This document shows, piece after piece, positions 23,026 to 35,527 of a stretch of 64,000 bases of DNA. Both the position numbers and the translations under genes were made by a program. A model generated the notes under the pieces. That model did no database searches and had not been told where the DNA came from. It saw only the letters and a list, made by a program, of their open reading frames with translations. The DNA comes from Allacma fusca (lineage: Eukaryota > Arthropoda > Collembola > Symphypleona > Sminthuridae). The DNA lies in assembly GCA_947179485.1 (NCBI GenBank), contig OX359248.1, forward strand, positions 32,621,378-32,685,377, in the 5' to 3' direction. Numbering within the stretch: position 1 is the first letter of the stretch; each line of letters starts with the position of its first letter.

Positions 23026-24270
23026 GGATTCCTTGAAATGGCGCTTTTTTTTAATTTGCTACTAAGAGTTCCTGAGTGCGAGTTTGAGTGCAAGATTTCA
23101 TCATGGTCACTCATGAGTGCGAGTTCGAGCTCTTGTTTGATTCAGAAATTGAGTTACTGAGTGAGTTCTGAGTACCATTTAGAGACTCCTAGCACTCTTG
23201 AGTGCGAGAACGAGTTCAAAAATTTTGCCGATCAGTGAGCGCCGCAAAACAAACCTTCAAACTTCTGGTCGGTTGAAGTTCTATGTGTGGCCAGCCCTGG
23301 CTTTTCAGAGGGTCGATTTTACTTGCAGAAGCGAAGAAGAACTCGCTTCTACTTACTTTCCTTTGCAAGCAGAAGTTCATGCTTGCATTTCCTATTGAGC
23401 TCCTTGTAACGTCTTGAGTCAACTCCTATACCGCGCAATGTTAAATTTTTGACGATTCCTATTCTGCACCGTGTTAAATTTCTGACGATTCCTATTCTGC
23501 ACCGTGTTAAATTTACGACGATTCCTATTCTGCACCGTGTTAAATTTACGACGATTCCTATTCTGCACCGTGTTAAATTTACGACGATACCTATTCTGCA
23601 CCGTGTTAAATTTACGACGAATAGCAAAAGTGGCTAACCGTACGTTGCCAAGAGGCAAATTGCTTGCGCTTGCAGCTGAAAAGCAATGTTAACAAAACTT
23701 CCATACGGGCAAGTAAATTAACTTACAGACCGTTCGCTCAGCAAGTTAGCTTGCTGACGAAAAAATTTAGCTTGCAGAAGCGCAATGTGAACGGGGCATT
23801 AAAGTATAAGTGTGAGTTGAACTTCTGGGATTTTTTAGCACGGCACATTGGGGGCGGTAAATTTTCCCGGAGTTTTGGATCGGGTAATACTTGAATACCG
23901 TTCCCCATTATGGAACGGAACGAAAGTTTGTAGTGATGAGATGTGTCGTAACGGTGGATTTGACCGATGATCTCTTATTTCTGAAAAAGTTGTTAAACTC
24001 ATTTTTTCAGATGCTCAATCTACTTCGCAATCAAACAGTGTCTCTTAAAAATATTTTATCCAAATCATCGAGTGAGAATCTAAGAAAATGCATTTAAGAC
24101 GGAACAAGTCAAGTTTACTGAATATCAGCTATTGTTTTCGAGATCACGTACAAGAAAAGGTAAACAGCGAAATATAGTCATTTGCATAAGTCGATCTCCT
24201 TTACACACCTGCTGGTTCCTGTATTGTAAACATGTGTAAATTATCATCAGAATATCTTCGTTGGTTGGTT
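22530..24270. repeat. Interlocked third inverted repeat
   Basis: About 22530-22860 pairs in inverse orientation with about 24000-24270. Shared blocks include GAACCAGCAGG / CCTGCTGGTTC, GACTATATTTCGCT / AGCGAAATATAGTC and CACTGTTTGATTGCG / CGCAATCAAACAGTG. The inner left arm falls inside the loop of the foldback at 22330-23025, so the two structures interlock. Confidence 0.6.
23437..23620 (+). repeat. 33-bp minisatellite
   Basis: Five to six copies of a 33-bp unit containing GATTCCTATTCTGCACCGTG then TTAAATTTACGAC. Because 33 is a multiple of three and the unit lacks stops in most frames, it produces several open frames on both strands that are artefacts of the repeat. Confidence 0.9.
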
Positions 24271-25412
24271 GAATGGTTTACATACATATCTTTTTGCTTC
24301 TCGGTCTAATCAACTGGCTGCAAGCCACCTTCAAGTTAAAATGGTCTACTTGCGGTTTTTACTAAAATAAAAATAAATTATATACTTGCACATGATAAGC
24401 CTTATCTACAAGTAGATACTTTTGATTTATTAGAAACTGCATGTAGACCGTTTTCCTGTCAATTTTCAAAAGCAAGCAGTCGACTTTGCCACTGGTAAAA
24501 TTGCACGTACGCAATTTTTGCTGCGATTGCTTCTAGATTTCTTCTAGACCATTTTGCCGGAACCTGACGGTTACCCAACCTGCAATTTCAGGTTGGGTAA
24601 TTTCAGTTCAGGCAACCAAACCCGAAACGACGGGTATTTTTCAGGTACTATATACCCATGCTGTTTTTCCCCATACATGTCTTTATAAATTAGTTTGCAA
24701 AGATCCTTCTAGACCATTTTGTTTTCAAGGTCACTTGCTCATCGTAGTTCATTTTGCATAACGGTTATAGCTTCTGCGCGGAACAAGTATTGTGTTCCGT
24801 AGAAGATTCCGTCCCGTCCGGAAACTCTCCGGACAAAATTATGCGTCCCGATCCCGTCCCAAAATAACAATCATTCTGAAAGAGAACCATTTAAAGTGAC
24901 AACTCTACAAGGTATAATATTAGAGTTATTCACATTCGTTTAAATGAAATGGTCCCACTGTGCAAATAATTTTGTACTGTCCAGTCCGAATTGACTGTAA
25001 TCCAATGTAAGTAAAAGTGTATTTTACTTCAAAAAATCGACTTGGTTAATTAATATTAAGATATCATTTCTAACATTTTTCAATAAATGGAGGCTCAAAA
25101 TCACAACTCGTTCTCGGAGGAAGACTGAAATCATTTGCAAAATTCAGGAGGACTGATGGCTGGCACGACGATAAAATTCAACGACAGTCCGATTTCGGAG
25201 GGAATTGTTGTGACTACACAAGTGACAACAGTAACATCACAGAATAATCAAAATGGTCTAGACGCATTCTTGATCTGAGCGAAAATTTCGAACGTACATA
25301 ACGTACATTCTTACTAGTGACAAAGTGGGTCGTGACGATAAAATCCAACTACAATCCCCGGCATACTGTACTGTCCCGTCCGATTCGACTGGAATCCAAT
25401 TGTAGTAGAAGC

Positions 25413-26118
25413 CAGAGGTGTCCATTTGAAATCACCTTCGTTCATCCTTTAGAAGGGGAACCGTTTCCAATTACCCGTTCCTTCATCGTTCAGTAAAATG
25501 AAGCGTTCTGAATATTTACCCTTCCTTCGCCCTTGATTCATTCAAATCATACTATAATCCTTCCTTCAGCCTTCAAAAATATTTAAATACCCTTTATGCG
25601 TTACCTTCCTTCCATGTTCATTCAACACAAGTCACAAAATCAGAGCTTTAAAATTCAAACTGCTTACCGCTGAAAAACTAATAATTAGTTTACAATTAAT
25701 TGCAATTATTGCAGAGTATCATTATTGCTTAATGTACAGTGAAGGGAATAGAATGCTTACATGCTCCGGGTATCACGCTGCCATTGTGAGATACATTTTT
25801 CTAGAATAACCTTAAGCAGGTCCGCCAGAAAAATGTTTTTCAGTTGAGTAACGGTGTACGTATACGTACATTTTAGTTACGGAAGGATTTTGGCTAAAAT
25901 ATAGTAGATGGGATTACAAGTTCCAACGGCGTTCGAAGTATGTAAAATTAACATGTTCCTTCACATTCCATTATTTCTGCAAAGAGCAGAGGCTTTCGTT
26001 CAGCCTTCGTTTCCTTTCCAGCCTTCCTTCCGCTCCCTTCATAATTGCCAAAGCTAACGCTTAATTCGTTCAAAGAAGCCTTCTTTGAAGGAAATCCTTC
26101 GAAGGATGGACACCTCTG
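25413..26118. mobile_element. hAT-type MITE with CAGAGGTGTCCAT termini
   Basis: 706 bp. Inverted termini CAGAGGTGTCCAT and its complement are flanked by a perfect 8-bp target duplication GTAGAAGC (25405-25412 and 26119-26126). CTTCGAAGG and CCTTCC subterminal motifs are shared with the element at 20190-20725. No transposase frame. Confidence 0.88.
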
Positions 26119-26296
26119 GTAGAAGCGGATTTGACTACAAAAAAAACGACTACGTTAAACTAATATAAAGACCCCACTTCTTACATATTTCAATAAATGA
26201 GGGCTCGAAATCATGGCACTCTTTCTTGGAGAAAGGGAGGAGGCACATGGTGAATGCATCGCTTCTGCGGGGATCAATTTTTGTGTTCCGCAGAAG

Positions 26297-26656
26297 TAGT
26301 GATGCCAATGGTCTGGTCTGATCAGATTTTATGAAACTGGTCTGGTCCGAAGCTCAGACCAGACCAAAGACCGTGCTCCGGACCATGGTCCAGAAAACCA
26401 TAGAGTGCAATTAGACAATCACATTTTATTCAGTGAAATTCTTGTTTTATCACCAGAAATGACATTTTTAATTTGTTCCATGGGATTTCTTTGACTCATA
26501 ATTTTTTATTTTTCATACTTTCTGGACCATGATCCCTGTAGTCTGGTCCTGAAGCTGGACCAATTGTATCTGGTCTGGTCCAAGTGTTGGATCAGACCGG
26601 ACCAGACCAATAACGGACCATTATAAATGGTCCTGACCAGACCATTGGCATCCCTA
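26297..26656. mobile_element. hAT-type MITE with TAGTGATGCCAATGGTCTGG termini
   Basis: 360 bp. The terminal inverted repeat of about 22 bp has one mismatch (TAGTG versus TAGGG) and is flanked by a perfect 8-bp target duplication CGCAGAAG (26289-26296 and 26657-26664). GGTCTGGTC and its complement recur through the subterminal regions. No coding capacity. Confidence 0.9.
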
Positions 26657-27929
26657 CGCAGAAGATTACGTCCCGTCCCGAAGTTCTCGGAACAAAATTA
26701 TGCGTCGCGAAATAATACTGGGTAACAATAATACTGAATAACACATTTTAATAAATGGAGGCACGAAATCACTTAACTCTTTCTTGGAAGAATATTGAAT
26801 TCGTACGTAAAATTCAGGAACATTGAGGGCATGCATGTCGTACACATGAAATCACGCAAAAATATTTGCTGAATCGAGAATCGTCGCTCATCTTTCCTAT
26901 AGTTTCACTTTATTTTAGATTATTCGTTCTTAAATAAAGCGTATTCCTGCGCCACTACGCACACTTTAAGAAGACGAATTTTTAAAAAAAAATGGGAAGA
27001 ACCAAAGCAGTAAATCGTGATTGATTTACAGATCGCAACCAAATTGGGAAAATGGTTGGGGCGACGAGAACAATCCGTAATGTGTCGGTTGATTGACGAC
27101 GAGGGAGAGTGCGAGTAGACTATATTGTATCCCTCGCACAAAGAGGCAGAGGGGCACAAAAAGGCCCATCTTTGCTGTAATCCAGCAGGGAGATCTTTTT
27201 CCAATCGAGATCATGAGCAAAATATACAAGTCATAATAGTCGGTCTGTGTATGATTATACGAAGCCACACACCGTTCAACTGTTGCAAAAGCAGGTAAAA
27301 CAAATTAAATTACATGGAAAGACGAGTAACTATATATGCATTGTAATGACGGTAGCAGGTGATCTGTGAATAAACCCACTGTCAATTAATTGGGGATCCT
27401 TCTATTAGAAATTATAGGGTACTGGCTCCTACATTTGCTCTTTCAGAGTACACCCCGAGAAAAATAGAACTGGTTCGATGTCTTTGTTATTCAGACTCCT
27501 TACTTACAGATGATACATGATTTTGTATGTAATTGCAGACAGCAAGACAACTCTATATACGCAGGGCATTGATACAATTGGATGAAAGTGATTCAATTCA
27601 GAAGTAATATTAGAACTGGAATTTTTAATCCATGATTAGCTCATTTGAAGCCTGTTATGCAGATTAGGGTGTGTCATTAATTACAAATGTCATCCAAATC
27701 TGGTTTTTTTTGTTCGTTAATAAATGCTTCCATTTATATGAATATTCTAAAGTCATTTCTCAACGGCTTTTTTATCATATTCTTTGGCTCACAGTAATAT
27801 GTATACCTACATGTTTGCTACCAATTTTACACACACACTCTTTGTAAGGATTGGACTATACTGTGATAATACTACTATGAATTGCCGGAAGGTCCGCATC
27901 CGTGTTGCGAATCTACAGATGGGTTCAGG

Positions 27930-29340
27930 TAGTGCTGTAATATTGTTCGCGTTTTGTTTGTTCTTTTGTTCAGTTCTTGTTTTTTGAACAAAACAAAACA
28001 AACAAAATCAGTTTTCGAAAAAACAAAACTAGAACAAAACAAAACCACGATAAGATAAAACAAAACTATAACAAACAAACCACCACGACAGTGGGTATTA
28101 ACCTTTTCAAACTTTGAGATTGAAAAAGTGCCCCAAAGTAACATGACCTCAAATTTACCTGAGTGAGTCACAAATAGCAACATGACCTCAAATTGACCTG
28201 AGTGAGTCACAAATAGCAACATGACCTCAAATTGACCTGAGTGAGTCACAAATAGCAACATGACCTCAAATTGACCTGAGTGAGTCAAAAATAGCAACAT
28301 GATCTCAAATTGACCTGAGTGAGTCACAAATAGCAACATGACCTCAAATTGACCTGAGTGAGTCAAAAATAGCAACATGACCTCAAATTGACCTGAGTGA
28401 GTCAAAAATAGCAACATGATCTCAAATTGAACTTAGTGAGTTACAAGAAGTTCCGTGACCTCCAATTGACCTCAGTGGGTCACAAGAAATTCCATCACCT
28501 TAATTTGACCTCAGTGGGCTGCAAGAAATTTCATGACCTCAATTTGACCTCAGTGGGCTACAAGGAGTTTTTTTCGATGGGTCACAAGAATTCCCATGAC
28601 TTCAATTTGACCTTTGTGGGTTATTAGTAGACCCATGGCCTTACATACACTTTATATTGAATCTCGAAAACATCATAATAACCGATAAAATTCGATTTTG
28701 TTTTTAATAAAATGCAGAAGGATGACTTGGATGCTAAATTATAAACTTGATTTGATCCTAAAATATTGAAACTAGTCTGATTGTGAGTTGACAGGAAGAC
28801 ACAGAAATAAAAGAGGCCTAAGCAATCCAAAAAAAGAATACAGGTAATTAATTCAATCAAGTCATCGGGTTAACCCAAAACGATGCGTATCGGTAGCACT
28901 AGGTAAACCCCACCACAATCGTTTGTTCATATATTATGTCTATACATGCAGTCATTTCAGGTCTTGTGGATGCATGAAATGAAATTACGCCTTACACTCC
29001 TAGAAACTATCAACAAAAGGTTTAATGAGTGTATTAAATAAGAGTTGTAAAGCATATCCGCCTAAAATTAGTTAAAGTCCGTTTTTTGGTTTTAACCAAA
29101 GCTACACAAATCAACTTCTATATGCTCTAGTACATAGTCCATAGTATACAACAATCACAAATTTCTAACATCTTCTACATCCGTAGAACAAAACAATATG
29201 GATTGTTTTATGAACAATACGGATTGTTCAAAAAACAAAACTAAACTAAACTCGGTGAACAAAACAAAACTCAAATTGTTCTACTTTTGTTCATTTCCGA
29301 AGAGAACAAAACCAAACAAAACGAACAAATTACAGCACTA
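27930..29340. mobile_element. hAT element carrying a minisatellite
   Basis: 1411 bp. Termini TAGTGCTGTAAT and the complementary ATTACAGCACTA are flanked by a perfect 8-bp target duplication GGTTCAGG (27922-27929 and 29341-29348). Copy A has the empty site. Subterminal regions are runs of AACAAAACAAAAC / GTTTTGTTTGTTC. The interior contains the 39-bp tandem array (28139-28622) and no transposase frame. Confidence 0.95.
28139..28622 (+). repeat. 39-bp minisatellite inside the hAT element
   Basis: About 12 units. The first seven or eight are nearly identical, with ACATGACCTCAAATTGACC then TGAGTGAGTCACAAATAGC. The last four or five are diverged (TGACCTCAGTGGGTCACAAG). Homogeneous on the left and degenerate on the right suggests expansion from one side. 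The 180-codon minus-strand frame across it with a 13-residue repeat is an artefact of a unit length divisible by three. Confidence 0.9.
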
Positions 29341-30212
29341 GGTTCAGGGATGGCAGGACTCATCAGAAACTGCGACGACTACCTCTCAACACTCTGATAA
29401 ACTTGTTCCATCAAAAAATGTTGATTCCATAGCGGCTGTCATATTAAAAAGAAATAAGATGATGTCTGTACTCCAGGGAACAAATCATCCCGACAATGAG
29501 TGGATGGATATTGCATGTCATAAGATTTTGCTCGAGTTTTTTTTATCAATGATTGTTTTGAATGCGTAAACAATAATTTATTGAATAATTTAACTTTTCT
29601 TATGATAAGGATTTGTTCAAAGGAAAATACTTACGCTCACCAAAATTTCTCAGCGCATCTAATGCCAAAATCGACTAGTATGGTGTCAACTCTCTCATTG
29701 TTTCATACGCGACGGTGGAATACAGAATAAATTAGTGCCTGATGGTTCCGGTCTAGAACCAAAGATGAGAGGCGTTTCCTTCATGGAGTTATAGAGTAGA
29801 AGCAGTGAGAAGGATGGGCATCCCAATGCGAAAATTATTATAATTAATAATTTATTGGAAAAAGGGTACAAACATATTGGCTATACTCACATGAGGTATA
29901 CATTAGAGATACAATTTTATGTGATGGGTTTTATACGTTACACAAGTGTGTCCAGGAATTTCTTACAGGGAGTTACCCTCTTTGTTCGTATGGGCAAATC
30001 TGCTTAAAAAACGATTAATGCTTTCCTTACATGACCGACTTGTGAGAATGGAATGACTATTTGGGGAAATGGAGTTCCAAATCAGGTTGCTTAGGTACCC
30101 GTGCATAATTTTTACATGTTTAACTACCCGCAGATTGTGTAACTGGCAACTCTTGTCCATGTTTGATTGTTTCTACGAAAGAGTACACTAAGGATTGGTC
30201 CACATGGAGGAG

Positions 30213-30245
30213 TATATAAGGACAGGTGAGCAGATTGAGAATTTA
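30213..30245 (+). promoter_or_regulatory. TATA box and start site of cuticle-like gene B
   Basis: TATATAAG at 30213-30220 with an A at 30245 in ATTTAGTTC, exactly the 32-nt spacing seen in copy A. Confidence 0.75.
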
Positions 30246-30321
30246 GTTCCAGCTTTGATCTTGATTTCTTATCATACTTTACTTTGAGTCTCCACTGAAA
30301 GACAAACTTCCAATCTTTAAA

Positions 30322-30962
30322 ATGAAGGCTGTAAGTTCAATAGTAAGTGTCGACCCTACTATTTTTATAATAATTGTCGTTCAAAGGAATACTGGTTGCT
30401 TTACTTACTTTTTGGTCGCTTTAAAAATTTATAAAAATTTAATTCAAAATCAAAAACTTTAATTCATAAATATTTCAGGTTCTTGCTCTCTTGGCCCTTG
30501 TCGCTGTTGCCAGCGCTCATGTCCTCACTCCAGTTGTTCCAGCAACCGGACTCACCACTATTGGTGCCGTTTACCCAGGGGTAAGTTGACCTTATAATTA
30601 TGAGATAATATTTCATACAATTTTTTTACCGGTTGATGGGTAAATTCTCAAAATTTGACTTTATCTCCAGGTCTCTTACACCAGCAAGGTTCCACTTGTT
30701 CAATACCCAGCTTACAAGTACCCACAATACCAATACGTTTACCAACCAGTCCAAAACAAAGTTGTCTACCCTGTAAGTATAAAAAATAGCTCTGAAGCAT
30801 TTGCTTCGAGTTGTTATTTTGATAAAGAAAATCAAGCAAAATGAAAACGTGCATTTTTGTAAGTGCTTATTTTGATATATTAATAACAAAATTTGTCGTT
30901 TACAGGGCTACACTTACGGATCCGTTCCATTGTATGGAAACACCGCTTACTACCATGGTTAA
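30322..30962 (+). CDS. Small secreted Tyr/Pro/Val-rich cuticle-like protein, copy B (4 exons)
   Basis: Paralogue of the gene at 3228-3884 with the same phase-0 structure: exons 30322-30330, 30479-30580, 30671-30772 and 30906-30962 (TAA at 30960-30962). It encodes 89 residues with the same signal peptide, MKAVLALLALVAVASAH. The only protein difference I see is Val to Ile in the TT[V/I]GAVYPG stretch at the end of exon 2. Intron 1 has diverged markedly between the copies, whereas exon 3, intron 3, exon 4 and the 3' UTR are essentially identical, which suggests recent gene conversion. Promoter and poly(A) signal are both retained, so both copies are probably expressed. Function is inferred to be structural or cuticular from composition only. 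Confidence 0.88.
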
Positions 30963-31085
30963 GCAAATCCGTTCCTTGAACACCTACTCTGATTTTGATA
31001 CGCGACGTGCCTCCCAACTTGTGATTTGTAATTTCTCTAGAAGTTTATTTCTTTAAGCTGTAAGTGGATCTAATTAGGTTCATTG

Positions 31086-31091
31086 AATAAA
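31086..31091 (+). terminator. Poly(A) signal of gene B
   Basis: AATAAA 124 nt after the stop codon, the same distance as in copy A. Confidence 0.7.
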
Positions 31092-32404
31092 TTTCGATCA
31101 TGTAAAACCTGCAATTTCTTGATTTTTTCATGCTTTTATTTTATTTCACCTGGTCTTTGATGATATCATTATATCAATTCCATATGTGCGTAAGTAAGTA
31201 TGTACTTGAATTCATAAAAATATAGATCAGTATTATACATGCTTTCTCTTGGCTATCTATAAATATTCCAGGGAATCTCGTCACACAATTTGGTTTTAAA
31301 AAAGTCCGAGGTTAATTCCTTGTTAGAAACATGGACACATTTTCCAACTACTATCTACAGTACTCACATTTGAACATTCCATATTTGTGCTCCGAATTAG
31401 TAACTATATTTGCGTTAGCGTGTGCAAACTGTGTATACTGCGGGTCGGCATGAATTTATATTACATGGTAAGAACCTTTATGAGTTTGTTACATTAACAG
31501 GAAATTGGTCAACATTAACTAACAATGAGTAAATATTAAACAATTTAGGACTAATCCGGACGTTCTTGGCCTCATATGAATATGCGATATGAACGGATTA
31601 TCACTCACCGACCTGAAATCCTAATCAAATTGTTTATTACCCTTTGAATTACGATCTGCGACCATGACATCAAAATGAGTACCCAGGAATTGCAATTTCG
31701 AATAATCGAGGTATAGACGATCAGCAAATAAATTAATTTAAAATCATACTGTAGTGCTGATAATTTAAAATCATAAACATTACTTTGCAAAGAATATGTC
31801 ATTAGTGAGTACTAGTTACGTATACATATTAACTATGCATAGAATACAGAAAATCTTTCAATAAGGGTACATAAACAGATAATCTTTCAGATGTGGCTAC
31901 ATCTTGAAAAGTATATTTCGTTCATTCTTTACATGAAAGGCGGAAGCGGTTTAATCTTACCTTATTGCTAGTACAATAATGTTTAAGTTACACAAAAACC
32001 GATAAAAGATATGATTTCTACAAAATCGTGAAAAATTCGCGGTTGTGTTGTGCCAAATATATTAAGCCGTGTATTATGTACCTATGTATTAATCGCAGAG
32101 ATGGGGTACTCTGAGACTTAACCCTTCTACAATTATGAGCTCCATGACACGTTACACAACATCATGAACAAGATGAGGTATACAATTAAGGTGGGCCGGG
32201 CCATAAATCTTAGGCGCTCGTTCTGTACAGTTAATTATTACCTTAGGTGAATCATTCGACATGCTAACTAGAGAATTTAACATGTACATGTACACATTTA
32301 ATTAATACAGCTCATACAAACGCTAGCTTCCGTGCTTAAAAAGTGCATAATACATGTTTTCAGTGCATAGAACTCCGTGAATTTATTTCTGTAGATTAAA
32401 TATA

Positions 32405-35400
32405 ATGTTTAGATATTTGAAAATAATGCTAGACATTGGCACGAGGATAACTGGAACAATTTCACGCAAAAATGGGGCGTAGAGGATGTTTCGACGGAAG
32501 GCCACATCCAGGCAAGTGCAACATTTTACATACAGTATCACTTAAGCCTGCTACAATGCATCTATTGTTAACCTTAATCAACTCAAGTAGACTGGATTAT
32601 ATGAGATTAGCAGACACATACAGATATGGTGGGATGGTGAATTAGTATAAATCTGTGGAAATAGTACAGATAGTAAATACTATAATATATATTTCGTATA
32701 TATACTATACTACGAAATATATCTAAAATACTATAGATATATTTTAAAAACATAAGAAAATTTTACACAACCAGCGGGTTTCAACAGTAAAAAAAATCTA
32801 ATATTTTGGATTATCTTTTTGTTTACTAATTGCCTTGAATAAGTCATTCATTACCGCATATGTGTGTATCTATCGGGCGTTTGTATGGCTGTGGAATCAA
32901 TAAATGACTCATTTTATTTTTTACGTGAACGCCAGTAATTAATTAGGTCCATGTTGGCACATCCTACTGTCTTCCCACAATGTAAAATTCCGATCAGAAC
33001 CACGGCATGCGTAAAAAAAGTACATATTTCATTTGCATGAAATGTAGATACTGATAACTATTTATAAATTACAGATAATTATACAGAACTTTTATTTTGT
33101 GGATGCACAGTGGAAGCGGATTTTGCGACAACAATGTAATAATTGAGGCAATTATCTATTGTCATAGTCTCTTCTCTGGAATGCCACAAAATTCGAGCAC
33201 AAACAAATTTTTGACTTATCATTTCCAGCACGTGCTGAGGTTAAGAATTTAATCAACGGAGAGAATTATGGGATTAATTAATCGAAATTCCTTTTTCCCA
33301 ATAATTACACACATACATAATTATGTACATATATGTGCATATATCATGTGTAATTGCAACTTCTTGGCCACTGACTTATTCAATGCAATAAATCGTTCCC
33401 ATTCAATTCAGCTTAACTTGTTGAATTTAATCTTTGGATTTTGGTGGACGTGCCTTTTATTAATTAAAATCATAAATAGTTTACTGATATTTTTGTTAAA
33501 CTTGCTTTGTAAGTGTTCACGAGAACCTGCTATGTAAAGTCCTGTAAAAGCAGACTGACGTCATGCCACATGCTTAACGTTGTATAAGTTCAGATTACGA
33601 TAAAGAATTTTAGTGTGTGATCTGAGCTTACGAATGAGGCAATTAAAGCACTAATCACTGTGAGCAGTCGAAAAATAAAGGCTCTTTTATGTATGAACCA
33701 TGTAAGTATGCTACATATGAACACACATTATATACATACATACATATAGTTGCAAAAACAAAAAGAGTGGAATTTGCGAAAAGCCAGGAAATATATAAAA
33801 TTAAAATGAAGTTTATCAGGGGGGTCAATCCTACCCAGCATAATGGTACTTTTATCATTACTGAATATTGACTGTATTTTTCTCTAATGTTAATAAGCTC
33901 CATTAGATTTGCCTTTAAGAATGATAATGGAATCTCCTGTAACTGTTATAAATGCTCTAGTATTAGTTTGTTTTTTGAATCAATGAATCGCAGGCTGGAA
34001 GATACAGCCTTAGGAATCTTGTGCAAACCATGTAAAAGTCTGTGTCACCACTTATTGTTAGTAATTGGCGGCTGGGAAGGAAATACCAATGGGAGATGAG
34101 TTAACTTAATAAGACTTAGAACTTGATACCTTGTCCAAGAGATAATAAGGGGCCGTTTATTTAAGCCGTTTTTTATCCGAAAATAATAAAATTATATTTT
34201 GGCCGACTGACGCCAAGCACTTACAAAAGTGATGATTGCGGCATGAGTATAGTACAGGAAAGCAGAATTACTATCCTTTTGTAAATCACTGTTGTCAGTC
34301 ATAATAATAATTACATACTAAATGTGTGTGATGTGCTATGCAGCACTTGAGTACTGAAGTAGTTGTACGTGATTACGATGACTCAGTTTACTTAAACATA
34401 ATATTCAGACCACATTTACAAATGTAATGTACGTCAGCTTCCCAGTTCCTGGGTAGTGTGCTGAATATTGACAACTGACAACCCATTCAACGTTGTGGCT
34501 GTAAAGTTGTCTGTTGCCTGAATACTTACGGATTATATTTTGGAAGGATGATAAGTCTGTAAGGTAGTCAGTTGAATATTTATACATATTTCTCTCCTGA
34601 GGTAGCCCAACACAGGTAGGGGTTACTACCCAGAGGTTGGTAAATAAATTTACATTAATAGCAAAGGTAGCTGACAAACCAGCATCACAAAAAAAATCAC
34701 AAAATGCATAACATGAAAACAAAAACTCACTATGGGTAGTTGTATCATGTAAATATTAACATTGATTAAAATAGCTAAATATACCCTCTTTAAAACCCGA
34801 AAACATTCACTGGCTGTTTCTCAAAAGCAAACGACAAAATATTCTACAACAGGTCAAGAAATGTGTACAAAGCATACAAGCTGAAGTGAGAATCTTGCTA
34901 TCTTAACACAAAGTAACAAATTATCTGTACGTGTACAAGCTCCGTAAACCTTACAATAAGCATTTGTATATGTCATATTGAGTAAAATCTATAACACTTC
35001 TGAACGAAGCTATTGTTTTTGAGATAAGGCCAGACAATTCAATTTGTTATCGCAATAAGTGTTGGGTTCTGATGTCAAGAGCATAAAATACATCGACATG
35101 TCAAAGCAGCCAATAGAGCTTTGACAGTCAGGGTAAGTTATAGAACCCACAGTCCGCCTGATAAATCAAACACCAGTACTACTGTGGAGGATTTAAATAA
35201 ATTCAAGGTAAAATCTCATTTGAATTAATCTACAATAATTTATCTTATTGTCAATTTTTACAACTAACTACATATGTACGCACGTACGTACATACATACA
35301 TATGTATGTTACTTAAATGGCAAAAAAGAGTAGGGCTTTTTACACCAGTTTTGTTTTTAAATCCTTTCAAACTTCAAGAAAATCTATTACTAGATACATT

Positions 35401-35527
35401 AAGGAAATTTTAATTAGTTAGCTTCAGAAAGTCCCAGACATTCCCTGATTTGAGAACGTTGCCTTTCAATACATTCCCTTGAGTGCATTCAGGTACAATA
35501 TAATGCAAATATTCTAATAATAATAAA
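32405..35527. other. Gene-poor spacer
   Basis: No supported gene. Open stretches up to 105 codons lack recognisable motifs. Contains an AT-rich palindromic patch near 32680-32735 and ACATACATATGTATGT microsatellite near 35270-35310. Confidence 0.5.

Larger units (their letters stand above)
19741..24975. repeat. Pair of inverted repeats bounding a 5-kb transposon nest
   Basis: The arm at 19741-19990 is the approximate reverse complement of 24745-24975. Both contain the GGGACGGGATCGGGACGCAT / ATGCGTCCCGATCCCGTCCC stretch and a GCATAACGGTTATAG / CTATAACCGTTATGC stretch. The arms are diverged but alignable over about 220 bp. They may be two inverted copies of one repeat family rather than the ends of one element. 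Confidence 0.7.
24760..26840 (+). repeat. Three degenerate tandem units interrupted by two hAT MITEs
   Basis: The landmark TTTCAATAAATGGAGGCTC recurs, slightly varied, near 25077, 26190 and 26743. The landmark CCCGTCCGGA..ACAAAATTATGCG recurs near 24810 and 26670, with a CCCGTCCGATTCGACTGGAA relative near 25375. Units are several hundred bp and diverged; two younger elements (25413-26118, 26297-26656) split them. Confidence 0.6.
27174..32404 (+). repeat. Segmental duplication, copy B
   Basis: Second copy of the block at 1484-6044, in the same orientation and about 25.7 kb downstream. It contains the paralogous secreted-protein gene (30322-30962), the hAT element 27930-29340 absent from A, and only one unit of the repeat that is tandemly duplicated in A. 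Confidence 0.92.

Noticed and set aside
23349-23692. Several overlapping 60-90 codon frames on both strands
   Set aside because: All are produced by the 33-bp minisatellite.
27875-28417. 180-codon minus-strand frame with a 13-residue repeat
   Set aside because: It lies in the 39-bp minisatellite; unit length divisible by three keeps frames open artificially.
28139-28622. Regularly spaced repeats resembling a CRISPR array
   Set aside because: Repeats are directly tandem without unique spacers and lie in a eukaryotic transposon.
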